Shown here one piece after another: positions 22,413 through 30,378 of a DNA stretch of 64,000 nt; positions within the stretch are counted from its first letter, which is position 1; each line of letters opens with the position of its first letter. A model generated the notes under the pieces. It was not told the DNA's origin. It ran no database searches and saw only the letters and a list, made by a program, of their open reading frames with translations. The DNA lies in NCBI GenBank assembly GCA_003243425.1, contig QFQP01000041.1, positions 34,166 through 98,165 on the forward strand. The letters are read 5' to 3'. A program made the translations under genes and the position numbers. The DNA comes from Archangium gephyra (GTDB taxonomy: Bacteria; Myxococcota; Myxococcia; Myxococcales; Myxococcaceae).

Positions 22413-22897
22413 GCGGTGCCTCGCTGCGCGAAAGCAGAGGACACTGGCGGTTGCACCCAGTTCTTCCTGCCGAGGCGCGATGAAGAAGCGGCTGACGACT
22501 CTGCAGAGGTGGTCTTCGAAGTTGCCGTCGCCGACGAAGGAGCTCCGGGCGGCGTACCGCGCGGCGTGGACGGACGCACAGTGTGTCGCGTGGGGTGAGC
22601 GCACGAGCGCGAAGGTGGTGCTGCGAGCTGCGAGACCTCCACGAAGCGCGCGCGAACGGGTCACGACACGTGTCGTGCCGGGGGGCCCTCACGCGTCGAC
22701 GCGGGAGATGACGACCAGAACCGCGCTGCCCTCGAGGCCAGCCCCGCAGCGCCCGGGCACGCGAGCTGAGTCATTCGAGTCGACGCTGGCCGGTGCGAGC
22801 CCTGGTCACTCGCTCCGGCGCCTGCGTGCCCGTTCCACCGAGCGAACGCGCCCCGACTCACCGTCGCTCGAGCACGTTCCCCGGTGGCACCCGATGC
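22413..22897. other. Gene-free interval between the PDZ gene and the AAA+/RF2 gene
   Basis: These 485 bp lie between convergent genes. Short frames cross them, but their products are Arg/Pro/Ser-rich with no domain or ribosome site, and I do not accept them. The interval holds two perfect palindromes: CACGACACGTGTCGTG (22662-22677) and CGCGTCGACGCG (22692-22703). The first 150 bases have a somewhat coding-like composition and could be a remnant of a lost gene. Confidence 0.5.
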
Positions 22898-25732
22898 TCA
22901 CACCACTTCGACGCTGTCCGGCGGCCGGGTGATCCACGCCGCGATGAAGAGGTCGATTTCTCCGCGCATCACGTCCTTCACGCGCGGTGAACCTTCTCCG
23001 GTACGCGGGTCTTCGACGCGCGGGCTCTTGCCCACGAAGTAGCGACGCACCTCGTCGCCGCCTTCGCCCTGGCTCGCCATCAACGCCACCGTGAGTGACT
23101 GCAACTCGAGCGTCGGCAGCGACCCGTGCAGCGAGATTTCGCGGCCGGTCTTCTCGTCGCGCGCCGACACTTCCGTGCCCACCTTCTCGACGAAGCGGCC
23201 CGCGCGGCGTTTCACCTCACGCCCCTCGAGCGACAACGTGTCGGGCGCCTCCACCGGCGCCGACGACGGCAGGTACAACCGCACGTACGCCGACAACCGC
23301 GCGTCATCGTCGATGCGGCGGTGCGTACCGCGTTCACCCGACAGGAAGCCGAACACGCCCGGCCCGTGCAGGTGCAGCACCGCGCGCGCGGGCTCGGTGC
23401 TCTCGGCGATGACCTTCGCCTCGTAGCCGCGGCGTTCGGCCCAGCCCAGGTACAGCGTCACCAGCTCCTGCGTCCACGCGTCGCCGCTCGCGCCATCGTG
23501 CGCGGCCTGAATCTCGAGCCACGCGTCGTCGACGTCTTTCGCGCCGCCCGCCGCGACCCGCGCTTCGGCGAGGCGAACCTCACGTGCAGCTTCTTCGACG
23601 GCGCGCACCGCGGCGGCCAGCTGAATCTCGCCCTTCGCGTCACGGGCCCGGCGGCGCGCGACCTGACAGAGCTCGCGGAGGCGGTCCATCTCGCCCAGCT
23701 GCGCGTCGATGGCGCGGAAGTTCCGCAGCACCGCCGCGGCGCGCTCGCCGTCGTCCCAGAAGCCCGGGGCCTGGCTCACCGCGAGCAGCTCGCGGCGTTT
23801 GCTCTCGAGCTCGGGGCGGCGCGCTGCAGACGCGACACCGGCCGCGCGCCCGAACAGCGCCTCGGCTTCACCGACGAGCGCCTTCTGGTCGAGCCGCTTC
23901 CTGGTGACCGACGCACCCGCCGCGGGGAGCTGCGCCTGGGCCGTGGCTTCACGTTCCCGCGTCACGCGCGGCTCGGCCACCGCGTGCACCGTGCCCTTGT
24001 GCGCGACCACCTTCACCGGCGTGCCCGCAGGCAGCGGCCGACGGGCGATCTCCACCGCGAGCGCCGCGGTCAGCGTCTTCTCGATTTCACGCTGGAGGAA
24101 CCGCGCACCATGCGACGGCGAGTAGCCGCGCTCGACGAGCAGCTCGACGACCTCGGGCGCGACCTCCACGTCGAGCTGACGCGCCCGAATGCCTTCACGC
24201 TCGAGCACGCGGCCGACTTCACGCTGCGCGATGCGGCGGATCTCCACCTTGCCCAGCGGGCGGAAGTGACAGAGCCCGTCGAAGCGGTTCAGGAACTCCG
24301 GGCGGAAGGTGTTCGCGATGCGGCGGTCGATTTCAGACAGCAGCTCGTCGTCACCGCGTCGCGAGGCGAAGCCGATGGGCTCCGCGCGGTACACCTCGGC
24401 GCCCACGTTCGACGTGCAGACGATGAGCGTGTTGTTGCAGGGCACCGTCTCGCCGGCCGCGTTGATGAACGCGCCTTCGTCGAAGAGCTGCAGGAAGCGG
24501 TCGTGGCACTTGGCGTGCGCCTTCTCGAACTCGTCGAGCAGCAGCACGGTGAACACGCGCCCGTCGAGCAGCCGCGTGAGCTCGCCGCGCTTGCCCGACA
24601 GCGTCTGCGCCCACGCGTTGCCGAAGAGCACCTGCTCGTCACCGAAGTCGGGGTAGTCGGCCATGTTGAGCCGCACCAGGCGGTCGGCCGAGCCGAAGAG
24701 GTATTCCGCGAGCAGCTTCGCGAGGTGCGTCTTGCCGACGCCGGTGGGCCCCGCGAACAGGAAGACGCCGAGCGGCCGTCGCGGGTTGTTGAGCCCGGCC
24801 TTCAACAACGCGACCGAGCGGAGCACGGCGGCGACCGCGTCGGTCTGACCCAGGAGCCGCGTGCCGAAGAAGCGGCCCACCTCGTCGAGGTCGAGGGGCA
24901 GCGTGTCGTCGGCCATGAAGCGCGGCAGGCGCGTCGAGTTGCAGAAGCGCGCGAGCACGTCTTCGCTGGTGACGCGTTCCTTCGCGGCGCCGGCGGTCTC
25001 GGTGACGGTCTCGCGCAGCAGCTCGATGGCCTTGCGCGGCAGGCGTTGCGCGAGCAGGAACTTCACCGACAGCCGCAGCGCCATGTCGCAGGCCGAGGCG
25101 TCGATGGGCAGGCCCTGTTCGACCTCGAGCTCTTCGGCGACGCGACCCAGAATCCACCGGGCGCGCTCGAGCGGCGGTTCGTTGACCACGAAGAGGTGGA
25201 GCTTCTCGGCGAGCGCTTCGTCGCTGCGCAGCAGCTCGGTCGCGGCGCGGGCGTCGGTCTCGAAGATGAAGCGCAGGCGGCCGGTGCGCAGCGCGCGAAT
25301 CAGCACGGGCACCAGCGAGCTGCCCCGCACCTGCCCCACGTCGCGCATGAAGAGAATGGTGTTGGCGTGCTTGGTGGCCGTGTCGTCGAGGAACTCTTCG
25401 AGGAGCTCGGCCGCGCCCTTGGGCGTGGAGGTGCGTGCGAAGATGCCGGCGGCGGTCATCTCGAGCACGCGCGCGTTGAGCAGCCCTTCGGGCACGTTGC
25501 CCTGCACGATGCGGCGCGCGAGCTCCTGCACGATGGCGCTCTTGCCCACGCCTGCGTCGCCGGCGAGCAGCGGCGCTTTGCCACCGCGGGTCAAGAGCGT
25601 GGCGAGCTCGGCGGCGGTCTGGTCGAGGCCGTAGCCTTCGGGGAGTGTTCGCGCCGTCGCGAGCGCCGTGAGGTCGCGCTCGACGAGGGTCGCGGCCGAG
25701 TCACGGTCGCTCTGTCTGGTCTTCTTCGCCAT
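22898..25732 (-). CDS. ClpA/ClpB-type AAA+ ATPase fused to an RF2-like domain without GGQ
   Basis: A 944-aa fusion. Residues 1-590 are a two-ring AAA+ unfoldase. D1 has Walker A GDAGVGKS (58-65) but a weak Walker B, ILFMRDVG (126-133), without the Asp-Glu pair. D2 has GPTGVGKT (328-335), VLLLDEFEKAH (396-406), sensor CTSNVG and FRPEFLNRFD. The usual D2 pore loop GYVG is replaced by GNAWAQTLSGKRGEL. Residues 612-944 match peptide chain release factor 2: APGFWDDGERAAAVLRN, DAWLEIQAAHDG, ELVTLYLGWAERRGYEAKV, GVFGFLSGERGTHR and VMRGEIDLFIAAW. The GGQ hydrolysis motif is absent, and SPF is replaced by RRIDDDARL. Terminating activity is therefore unlikely; ribosome binding is plausible. No Clp N-domain or ClpP loop is visible. 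The ATG follows GGGAGGG. Confidence 0.88.
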   Translation of the reverse strand: MAKKTRQSDRDSAATLVERDLTALATARTLPEGYGLDQTAAELATLLTRGGKAPLLAGDAGVGKSAIVQELARRIVQGNVPEGLLNARVLEMTAAGIFARTSTPKGAAELLEEFLDDTATKHANTILFMRDVGQVRGSSLVPVLIRALRTGRLRFIFETDARAATELLRSDEALAEKLHLFVVNEPPLERARWILGRVAEELEVEQGLPIDASACDMALRLSVKFLLAQRLPRKAIELLRETVTETAGAAKERVTSEDVLARFCNSTRLPRFMADDTLPLDLDEVGRFFGTRLLGQTDAVAAVLRSVALLKAGLNNPRRPLGVFLFAGPTGVGKTHLAKLLAEYLFGSADRLVRLNMADYPDFGDEQVLFGNAWAQTLSGKRGELTRLLDGRVFTVLLLDEFEKAHAKCHDRFLQLFDEGAFINAAGETVPCNNTLIVCTSNVGAEVYRAEPIGFASRRGDDELLSEIDRRIANTFRPEFLNRFDGLCHFRPLGKVEIRRIAQREVGRVLEREGIRARQLDVEVAPEVVELLVERGYSPSHGARFLQREIEKTLTAALAVEIARRPLPAGTPVKVVAHKGTVHAVAEPRVTREREATAQAQLPAAGASVTRKRLDQKALVGEAEALFGRAAGVASAARRPELESKRRELLAVSQAPGFWDDGERAAAVLRNFRAIDAQLGEMDRLRELCQVARRRARDAKGEIQLAAAVRAVEEAAREVRLAEARVAAGGAKDVDDAWLEIQAAHDGASGDAWTQELVTLYLGWAERRGYEAKVIAESTEPARAVLHLHGPGVFGFLSGERGTHRRIDDDARLSAYVRLYLPSSAPVEAPDTLSLEGREVKRRAGRFVEKVGTEVSARDEKTGREISLHGSLPTLELQSLTVALMASQGEGGDEVRRYFVGKSPRVEDPRTGEGSPRVKDVMRGEIDLFIAAWITRPPDSVEVV

Positions 25733-25843
25733 GTGTGGATGCCCTCCCAGACGTTGGGGTCACGCCCGCTCTGACGGTCGCGGACTTAAGCCGACGTTGC
25801 CCCGCTCCCCAACTCTCTCCCGGCTTCGCATTCAGAGGGAGCT

Positions 25844-26572
25844 TCAGTCGTCCCAGTGGTCGAGGAACGTGCCCAGCAACACCCAGCGGCGCGCTTTCGC
25901 CGAACCGACGAGCGGCGTCGTGTAGTGCCAGAACGGCAACCGGTAACACGTCACGCCGCCCACCGTGGCGATGCTCTGGATCTCCGAGAGGTGGCTCTTC
26001 TTCTCGTAGACGATCCACTGGTGCTCCACGCCGTCGTTGCACAGCGTGAGGTGCAGGTCGGTGTAGCCCTGCGCACCCAGCGGCTCGTCGGGGTGGTGGT
26101 CGTTGTGCGGCCCCGAGTAGTCGCCCGGCCGGTAACACAAGGTCTGCAGGCCCCACTGTTTGCGCAGCGGGTAGCCCGACAGCGCCTGCGCGAACGCGTG
26201 GAACGACTGCGAGCGCAACATGGTGATGAGCCCGAGCTCCTTCGCGCGCTCCAGAGCGGGAGACTCGTCTTCGTCGAGCATCGCGGTCTGCACGCGCACC
26301 GTCTTGGGCAGCTTTTCTTTGTACGCCACCTTCATGCCCCACGTGGCCGAGCGCGGAATCTCCTGCTCCATGGGCATCAGCAACTCGCTCAATTGCTCAT
26401 CGAGCAGCTTCGCGAGCGCCTTCGACTTTCTGCTGTCGAGCAGCCCTTCGGCGCCCACGAACCGGGAACGGCCCGTGGCCAGCACACCGCTCAGCTCCGC
26501 GTGCGTGCCGGCCAGCACCTTGCGGCCGGTCTTCGTCAACAGCGCTTCGAACTCGGCAGGGAACTTCTTCAC
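25844..26572 (-). CDS. 2-oxoglutarate/Fe(II) oxygenase-like protein
   Basis: A 242-aa soluble protein. The C-terminal half resembles the double-stranded beta-helix of 2OG-Fe(II) oxygenases of the prolyl-hydroxylase group: LCYRPGDYSGPHNDHHPDE supplies an H-x-D pair, PFWHYTTPL a possible distal His, and ARRWVLLGTFLD an Arg for 2-oxoglutarate. The first 110 residues are helical and charged and I do not recognise them. The GTG at 26570-26572 makes a 4-bp GTGA overlap with the lipoprotein gene upstream, so the two are coupled. A longer start would enter that gene. The substrate is unknown. Confidence 0.65.
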   Translation of the reverse strand: MKKFPAEFEALLTKTGRKVLAGTHAELSGVLATGRSRFVGAEGLLDSRKSKALAKLLDEQLSELLMPMEQEIPRSATWGMKVAYKEKLPKTVRVQTAMLDEDESPALERAKELGLITMLRSQSFHAFAQALSGYPLRKQWGLQTLCYRPGDYSGPHNDHHPDEPLGAQGYTDLHLTLCNDGVEHQWIVYEKKSHLSEIQSIATVGGVTCYRLPFWHYTTPLVGSAKARRWVLLGTFLDHWDD

Positions 26573-27072
26573 CGGTCGCTCGCCTCTTCGCCACGAATCC
26601 ACTTCGCGGTGCCGAGCAGCACGTCGAGGTCGGTCTCGAGGGCCGTGAGGTCCACCGGCGCCGACTCGTCACCGTGGTAGTGGCGAATGGTCTTCCCCTT
26701 CCACGTCACCACCGCGCCCGGCATGTCGGTGACCTGATGGTTCATGTAGTCGGGCTTCCACTTCGCGAAGTCGGTCGCCTCGATGCGCGCGGCGATCTTC
26801 GAAATCTCGTCAGCGCTCAAGCGGCCTTCGCGGTCACCACGTTCACGCACGTTGGCGTCACCGGTCCAGTGCACGCGGCCGTCGGCGAACAACTGCACCG
26901 TGTAGACCGGGCAGCGGCCGAAGCACGGCGTGCGCTTGAGCGAGAGCAACAGCTCGGGGCCGTTCGTCGCCTTCACCGGCTGCTGCGTTACCGTTTCCGC
27001 ATCGGGCGTCTTGTCAGACGTCGTCTTGCAGCCCACCAACGTCATCAGCATCACAATGAGGAACGTGCGCAT
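26569..27072 (-). CDS. DUF6438-type lipoprotein
   Basis: A 167-aa lipoprotein (MRTFLIVMLMTLVGC, lipobox LVGC). The mature part has the DUF6438 core: LSLKRTPCFGRCPVYTVQLF, DGRVHWTGDANV. It continues with a strand-rich end (GAVVTWKGKTIRHYHGDE). Two Cys in TPCFGRCP are the family hallmark. The function of the family is unknown. The start at 27072 is chosen because it creates the lipoprotein signal; the upstream extension does not. It is co-transcribed with the oxygenase-like gene and divergent from the ECF sigma gene. Confidence 0.8.
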   Translation of the reverse strand: MRTFLIVMLMTLVGCKTTSDKTPDAETVTQQPVKATNGPELLLSLKRTPCFGRCPVYTVQLFADGRVHWTGDANVRERGDREGRLSADEISKIAARIEATDFAKWKPDYMNHQVTDMPGAVVTWKGKTIRHYHGDESAPVDLTALETDLDVLLGTAKWIRGEEASDR

Positions 27073-27142
27073 GCGTTCGCGCTTAACGCGAAGGGGCTGA
27101 AAACGCTCGGAATCGCAGAGCGCGTGGTACGGTGCGCGCGCT

Positions 27143-27772
27143 TTGGCCACTGATGACATCACGCTCGTCGAGCGCGTCCGCACCGGAGACCAGCGAGCCT
27201 TCAAGCTGCTCGTGGAGCGGTACCAGCGGAAGATCTACGCCGTCGCGCTCGGCATGTTGAAGGACAAGGAAGAGGCGCGCGACGTCGCGCAGGAGGCCTT
27301 CGTCAAGGTCTACCGCTACCTCGACCATTTCAAAGGCGACGCCAGCTTCTACACGTGGCTGTACCGCATCACCGTCAACATCTGCATCGACGTCATCCGC
27401 AAGAAGGGCAGCGCGCGCGGGAACGAGCACGTCGAGTTCGACGAGTCGGTCAAGATGGACGTCGCCGAGGCCAACATCGGTGCGCTGGGGTCGCGGCTGG
27501 GCACCAACCCGCAGAAGTCCGCGCTGCGCGCCGAGCTCGCCCAGCGCATCACCGAGGCGATCGGGCAGATCCCCGAGGCGCATCGGCAGATCCTGCTGCT
27601 GCGTGAAGTCGAGGGCATGAGCTACGAGGACCTCTCGCGCACGCTCAACATTCCCAAGGGCACCGTGATGTCGCGCCTGTTCCACGCGCGCCTCAAGATG
27701 CAGAAAATCCTCGGTGAATACCTGGAGTTGGACGAATCGACGCAGGGAGTCGGCAGTGAAGAGGGAAGTTGA
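27143..27772 (+). CDS. RpoE-type ECF sigma factor
   Basis: A 209-aa extracytoplasmic-function sigma factor. Region 2 is YQRKIYAVALGMLKDKEEAR, DVAQEAFVKVYRYL and ASFYTWLYRITVNICIDVIR. Region 4 is PEAHRQILLLREVEGMSYED, then TLNIPKGTVMSRLFHARLKM. The linker (FDESVKMDVAEANIGALGSR) is longer than in minimal ECFs. The start is a TTG at 27143 with a weak ribosome site; no better in-frame start keeps region 2. It is the first gene of a three-gene operon with an anti-sigma protein and an exported protein. Confidence 0.93.
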   Translation: MATDDITLVERVRTGDQRAFKLLVERYQRKIYAVALGMLKDKEEARDVAQEAFVKVYRYLDHFKGDASFYTWLYRITVNICIDVIRKKGSARGNEHVEFDESVKMDVAEANIGALGSRLGTNPQKSALRAELAQRITEAIGQIPEAHRQILLLREVEGMSYEDLSRTLNIPKGTVMSRLFHARLKMQKILGEYLELDESTQGVGSEEGS

Positions 27773-27817
27773 AATATCGACGACGAGGTTTCGTCCCGAC
27801 TTCACAGGCGGTGATCC

Positions 27818-28420
27818 ATGAAGAATCCAGCACGTGAAAAGTTCCTCCCTCTGCTTTCCCCGTACGTCGATGGCGAGCTCTCGCCCGAGGAACGCCAGCA
27901 GGTCGAACAGCACCTGGCGAACAACAAAGACTCGGCGGCCCAGGTGGCCGACTTCCGCGCCGGTGACGCCATCATTCGACATGCGTTGGAGATGCGCGCC
28001 GACGAGGTCGACTGGAAGGCGTTCACCGAAGAGGTGATGGGCAAGGTCACGCCCGACAAGCTGCCGCTCTTCGACCGCATCAAGCTGACGCTCTCGGAGA
28101 TGTTCACCTACCAGCGAGGGCCGCTCATCGCGGGCTTCGCAGGCGCGGCGGCGGCGGTGGCGATCGCCGTGCCGGTGAGCATGAAGTTCGCGACGCCCGA
28201 TGGCTACGGCGGCTCGAAGATGACCGTGCAGACGGTGTCGGTCGAAGAAGACGCGCTGGTCAAGCCGGTGGTGATGGAGACCGACGACGGCGACGCCATC
28301 ATCTGGGTGGTCGAGGCCAACGGCGGCACTGACGGCGGCAAGAAGAAGAAGGACGGCGACAACTCGGAAGAGACCGCCGTGCCCGACGAGAACCCGGACG
28401 GAAAGCAGGGTGAGCTGTGA
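27818..28420 (+). CDS. Membrane anti-sigma factor without zinc ligands
   Basis: A 200-aa partner of the ECF sigma factor. The N-terminal 60 residues follow the zf-HC2/anti-sigma fold (LLSPYVDGELSPEERQQVEQ, then HLANNKDSAAQVADFR). The H-xxx-C-xx-C zinc site is absent: the positions read HLANNKDS. A TM helix follows at about residue 110 (GPLIAGFAGAAAAVAIAVPV). The periplasmic tail is acidic and Lys-rich (GKKKKDGDNSEE). It would hold the sigma factor at the inner membrane until a periplasmic signal. The stop overlaps the next start (GTGA). Confidence 0.85.
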   Translation: MKNPAREKFLPLLSPYVDGELSPEERQQVEQHLANNKDSAAQVADFRAGDAIIRHALEMRADEVDWKAFTEEVMGKVTPDKLPLFDRIKLTLSEMFTYQRGPLIAGFAGAAAAVAIAVPVSMKFATPDGYGGSKMTVQTVSVEEDALVKPVVMETDDGDAIIWVVEANGGTDGGKKKKDGDNSEETAVPDENPDGKQGEL

Positions 28421-28833
28421 CGCGTGCGCTGGTGACTGCGGTGATGACCCTGGGTGCGGTGGCGCTGGCTGCCGACCCTGAAGTGCCGGTGCAGGCTGAC
28501 GTGGTGTTCGCGTCGACGGCCGCCGGTACGGTCGAGCCGACGCTCATCAGGATGCGCGACGCGATGGCCAGCAAGGTGAAGTACCAGACGCTGCGCAAGG
28601 TCGAGTCGAAGACGCTCACGCTGGTGAAGGACCGGCCGCAGAACATCGCGCTGCCCAACAAGAAGAGCGCCGAGGTCGTGCTCCAGAAGGTCGAGGCCAA
28701 CGTCGCCACCGTGAAGGTGAAGGTGCCGCCGACCGAGGCCGTGTACCAGCTGGCGCGCGAGAAGGTGCTGTACGTGCAGGGTGGCGAGCACGACGGCGGG
28801 CAGCTGTGGCTGCTGTTGTCGCAGCCGAAGTAA
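28417..28833 (+). CDS. Small exported protein of the ECF operon
   Basis: A 138-aa protein with a signal peptide (VTRALVTAVMTLGAVALAAD). The mature part is strand-rich and Lys/Val-rich (KTLTLVKDRPQNIALPNKKS, EVVLQKVEANVATVKVKVPP). The GTG at 28417 overlaps the anti-sigma stop (GTGA), so it is translationally coupled and likely part of the sigma-factor signal chain. I do not recognise a family. Confidence 0.75.
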   Translation: MTRALVTAVMTLGAVALAADPEVPVQADVVFASTAAGTVEPTLIRMRDAMASKVKYQTLRKVESKTLTLVKDRPQNIALPNKKSAEVVLQKVEANVATVKVKVPPTEAVYQLAREKVLYVQGGEHDGGQLWLLLSQPK

Positions 28834-28875
28834 ATCCCTCACCCTGACCTTCTCTCCGAGGGCGAGGGGATTTTC
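28829..28875 (+). repeat. Stem-loop element after the ECF operon
   Basis: A near-palindromic element (AAATCCCTCACCCT, loop, then GGGCGAGGGGATTTT) closely resembles the CCCTCACCC...GAGGGGA extragenic palindromes common in proteobacteria. It starts at the stop of the exported-protein gene and ends 4 bp before the next gene. It probably forms a 3'-end hairpin or terminator for the operon. Confidence 0.6.
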
Positions 28876-28878
28876 GGC

Positions 28879-30378
28879 ATGTGGCTCGCGCTGCTGTTGG
28901 CTTCACTTCAGGCTGAGCCGACGAACGAGCGCGTCATCGTCGTTCCGCTCGACCCTCCGAAACCTGCCGCCGCTGCGCCCGTCATCGTCGACGCCGGTGT
29001 GCCCGAAGCGCCGCGCCCTCCACCCGAGCCGGCGAAGCGGCCCACCGTCATCTTCGCCGAGCCCGACGCAGGGCTCGCGCAGACCGCCCCACCACCAGAC
29101 GCGCCGGATGCTGGCGAGCCGCCCTCGCAGCTCTCACTTCGTGGCGCGGCGGAAGCCGACCTCGGCTTCTTCCCCACCGGCTTCGGGCCGGAGAACGGCG
29201 CGGACTTCATGACCGCGATTCGCCCGATTCTCGGGTTCACGGTCAAAGACGTCTTCAGCATCGAGCTGGGGCCCACCTTCCGTCTCCGCATCGCCGACAC
29301 GCCGACGCTCAATCGCCCGAGCGACGTGGGCGGGGTGCTGCGCGGCGCCGACTGGGACGAGACGAGTGACTTCGGCTCCATCATTCAGTCGCTGCGCATC
29401 GGGAAACCCGACGGCATCTTCTTCGTCGACGTGGGGCCGAAGCGAAAGAAGACGCTCGGGCTGGGGCACCTGCTGTGGCGCTATTCGAACCAGACCAACG
29501 CCGACTACCACCCCAGTGGCGGCGAGCTGGCGTTCAACGTGGGGCCGCTGCGCGGCGAGTTCTTCGCCTCCGACGTGCTCGCGGCGCGCATCTTCGCGGG
29601 GGAAGTGGCGTGGGACATCGGCGGCACCTTCACCGCTGACCCCGCAGTGCGAGACCGCTACGTGCTCGCGTTCTCGGTGGCGCACGACGCGCAACTGGGC
29701 GGCCGGCCCTTCAGGCCTGACCGAACGCTCATCGGGCCGTTCACACCGATTCCCGCCACGTTGCTGCACCTCGACGGCAGCGTCGTCATCTACCGGAGCT
29801 CGGAGCTGCGCTGGATGGTGATGGCCGGCACCGGCGTGCGCGCCAACGACCGGTCGGACCTGGGCCTCGTCATCGGCACCACGCTGGACGCCACGGTGAA
29901 GGAGGTCGGCTTTTCGACGCGCCTCGAGCTGCGCAAGACGGCCGGCGGCTTCCGCTACGGCTACTTCGGGCCGCAGTATGAAATTCAGCGCTACAGCGAC
30001 GTCGGCTTCCGTGACCTGGGCTTGAGTCAGGCGCTCATTCCCGACAGCGGCTCGGCGTTTCTCGAGGTGCGGGCCGGCATCGGCGGCAAGCTGACCTTCG
30101 ACCTCGCGGCCGAGTACTTCTTCTGGCAGCGCCTCGACCTCGACGGCACGTTGTCGCTCGCGCTGCTGGACGACTGGTTCTTCCTCACCACGCGCGTGTC
30201 GGTGCTGGGGCTCTTGCAGCAGCCGCGCTTCCACATGACCGGCGGGCTGCGGGTGCGCGTGTTGCCCAGCTTCTACCTGCTGGCCGAAGGCGGCACGGTG
30301 TTCTTCCCGCAGGTCGACGGCACGCTGATGCGCGGGGTGTACGGCTCGGCCGGCGCGGGCATCGACTTCGAGCGCTGA
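28879..30378 (+). CDS. Exported beta-barrel-like protein with a Pro/Ala-rich leader
   Basis: A 499-aa protein with a short signal sequence (MWLALLLASLQAEP). A Pro/Ala/Asp linker follows (PPKPAAAAPVIVDAGVPEAP, DAPDAGEPP). From about residue 90 to the end are alternating strand patterns ending in SAGAGIDFER, typical of an outer-membrane barrel with a terminal aromatic strand. I do not recognise the family. The gene converges on the second hybrid kinase with no bases between the stops. Confidence 0.75.
   Translation: MWLALLLASLQAEPTNERVIVVPLDPPKPAAAAPVIVDAGVPEAPRPPPEPAKRPTVIFAEPDAGLAQTAPPPDAPDAGEPPSQLSLRGAAEADLGFFPTGFGPENGADFMTAIRPILGFTVKDVFSIELGPTFRLRIADTPTLNRPSDVGGVLRGADWDETSDFGSIIQSLRIGKPDGIFFVDVGPKRKKTLGLGHLLWRYSNQTNADYHPSGGELAFNVGPLRGEFFASDVLAARIFAGEVAWDIGGTFTADPAVRDRYVLAFSVAHDAQLGGRPFRPDRTLIGPFTPIPATLLHLDGSVVIYRSSELRWMVMAGTGVRANDRSDLGLVIGTTLDATVKEVGFSTRLELRKTAGGFRYGYFGPQYEIQRYSDVGFRDLGLSQALIPDSGSAFLEVRAGIGGKLTFDLAAEYFFWQRLDLDGTLSLALLDDWFFLTTRVSVLGLLQQPRFHMTGGLRVRVLPSFYLLAEGGTVFFPQVDGTLMRGVYGSAGAGIDFER

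Noticed and set aside
22480..22932. Plus-strand frame of about 150 codons between the PDZ and AAA+ genes
   Set aside because: It overlaps the end of the AAA+ gene, has an Arg/Pro/Ser-rich product, and shows no family similarity.
23126..25774. Long plus-strand frame (about 880 codons) opposite the AAA+/RF2 gene
   Set aside because: It mirrors a clear gene on the other strand. The product is His/Arg/Ala-rich without domains, as expected from antisense frames in GC-rich DNA.
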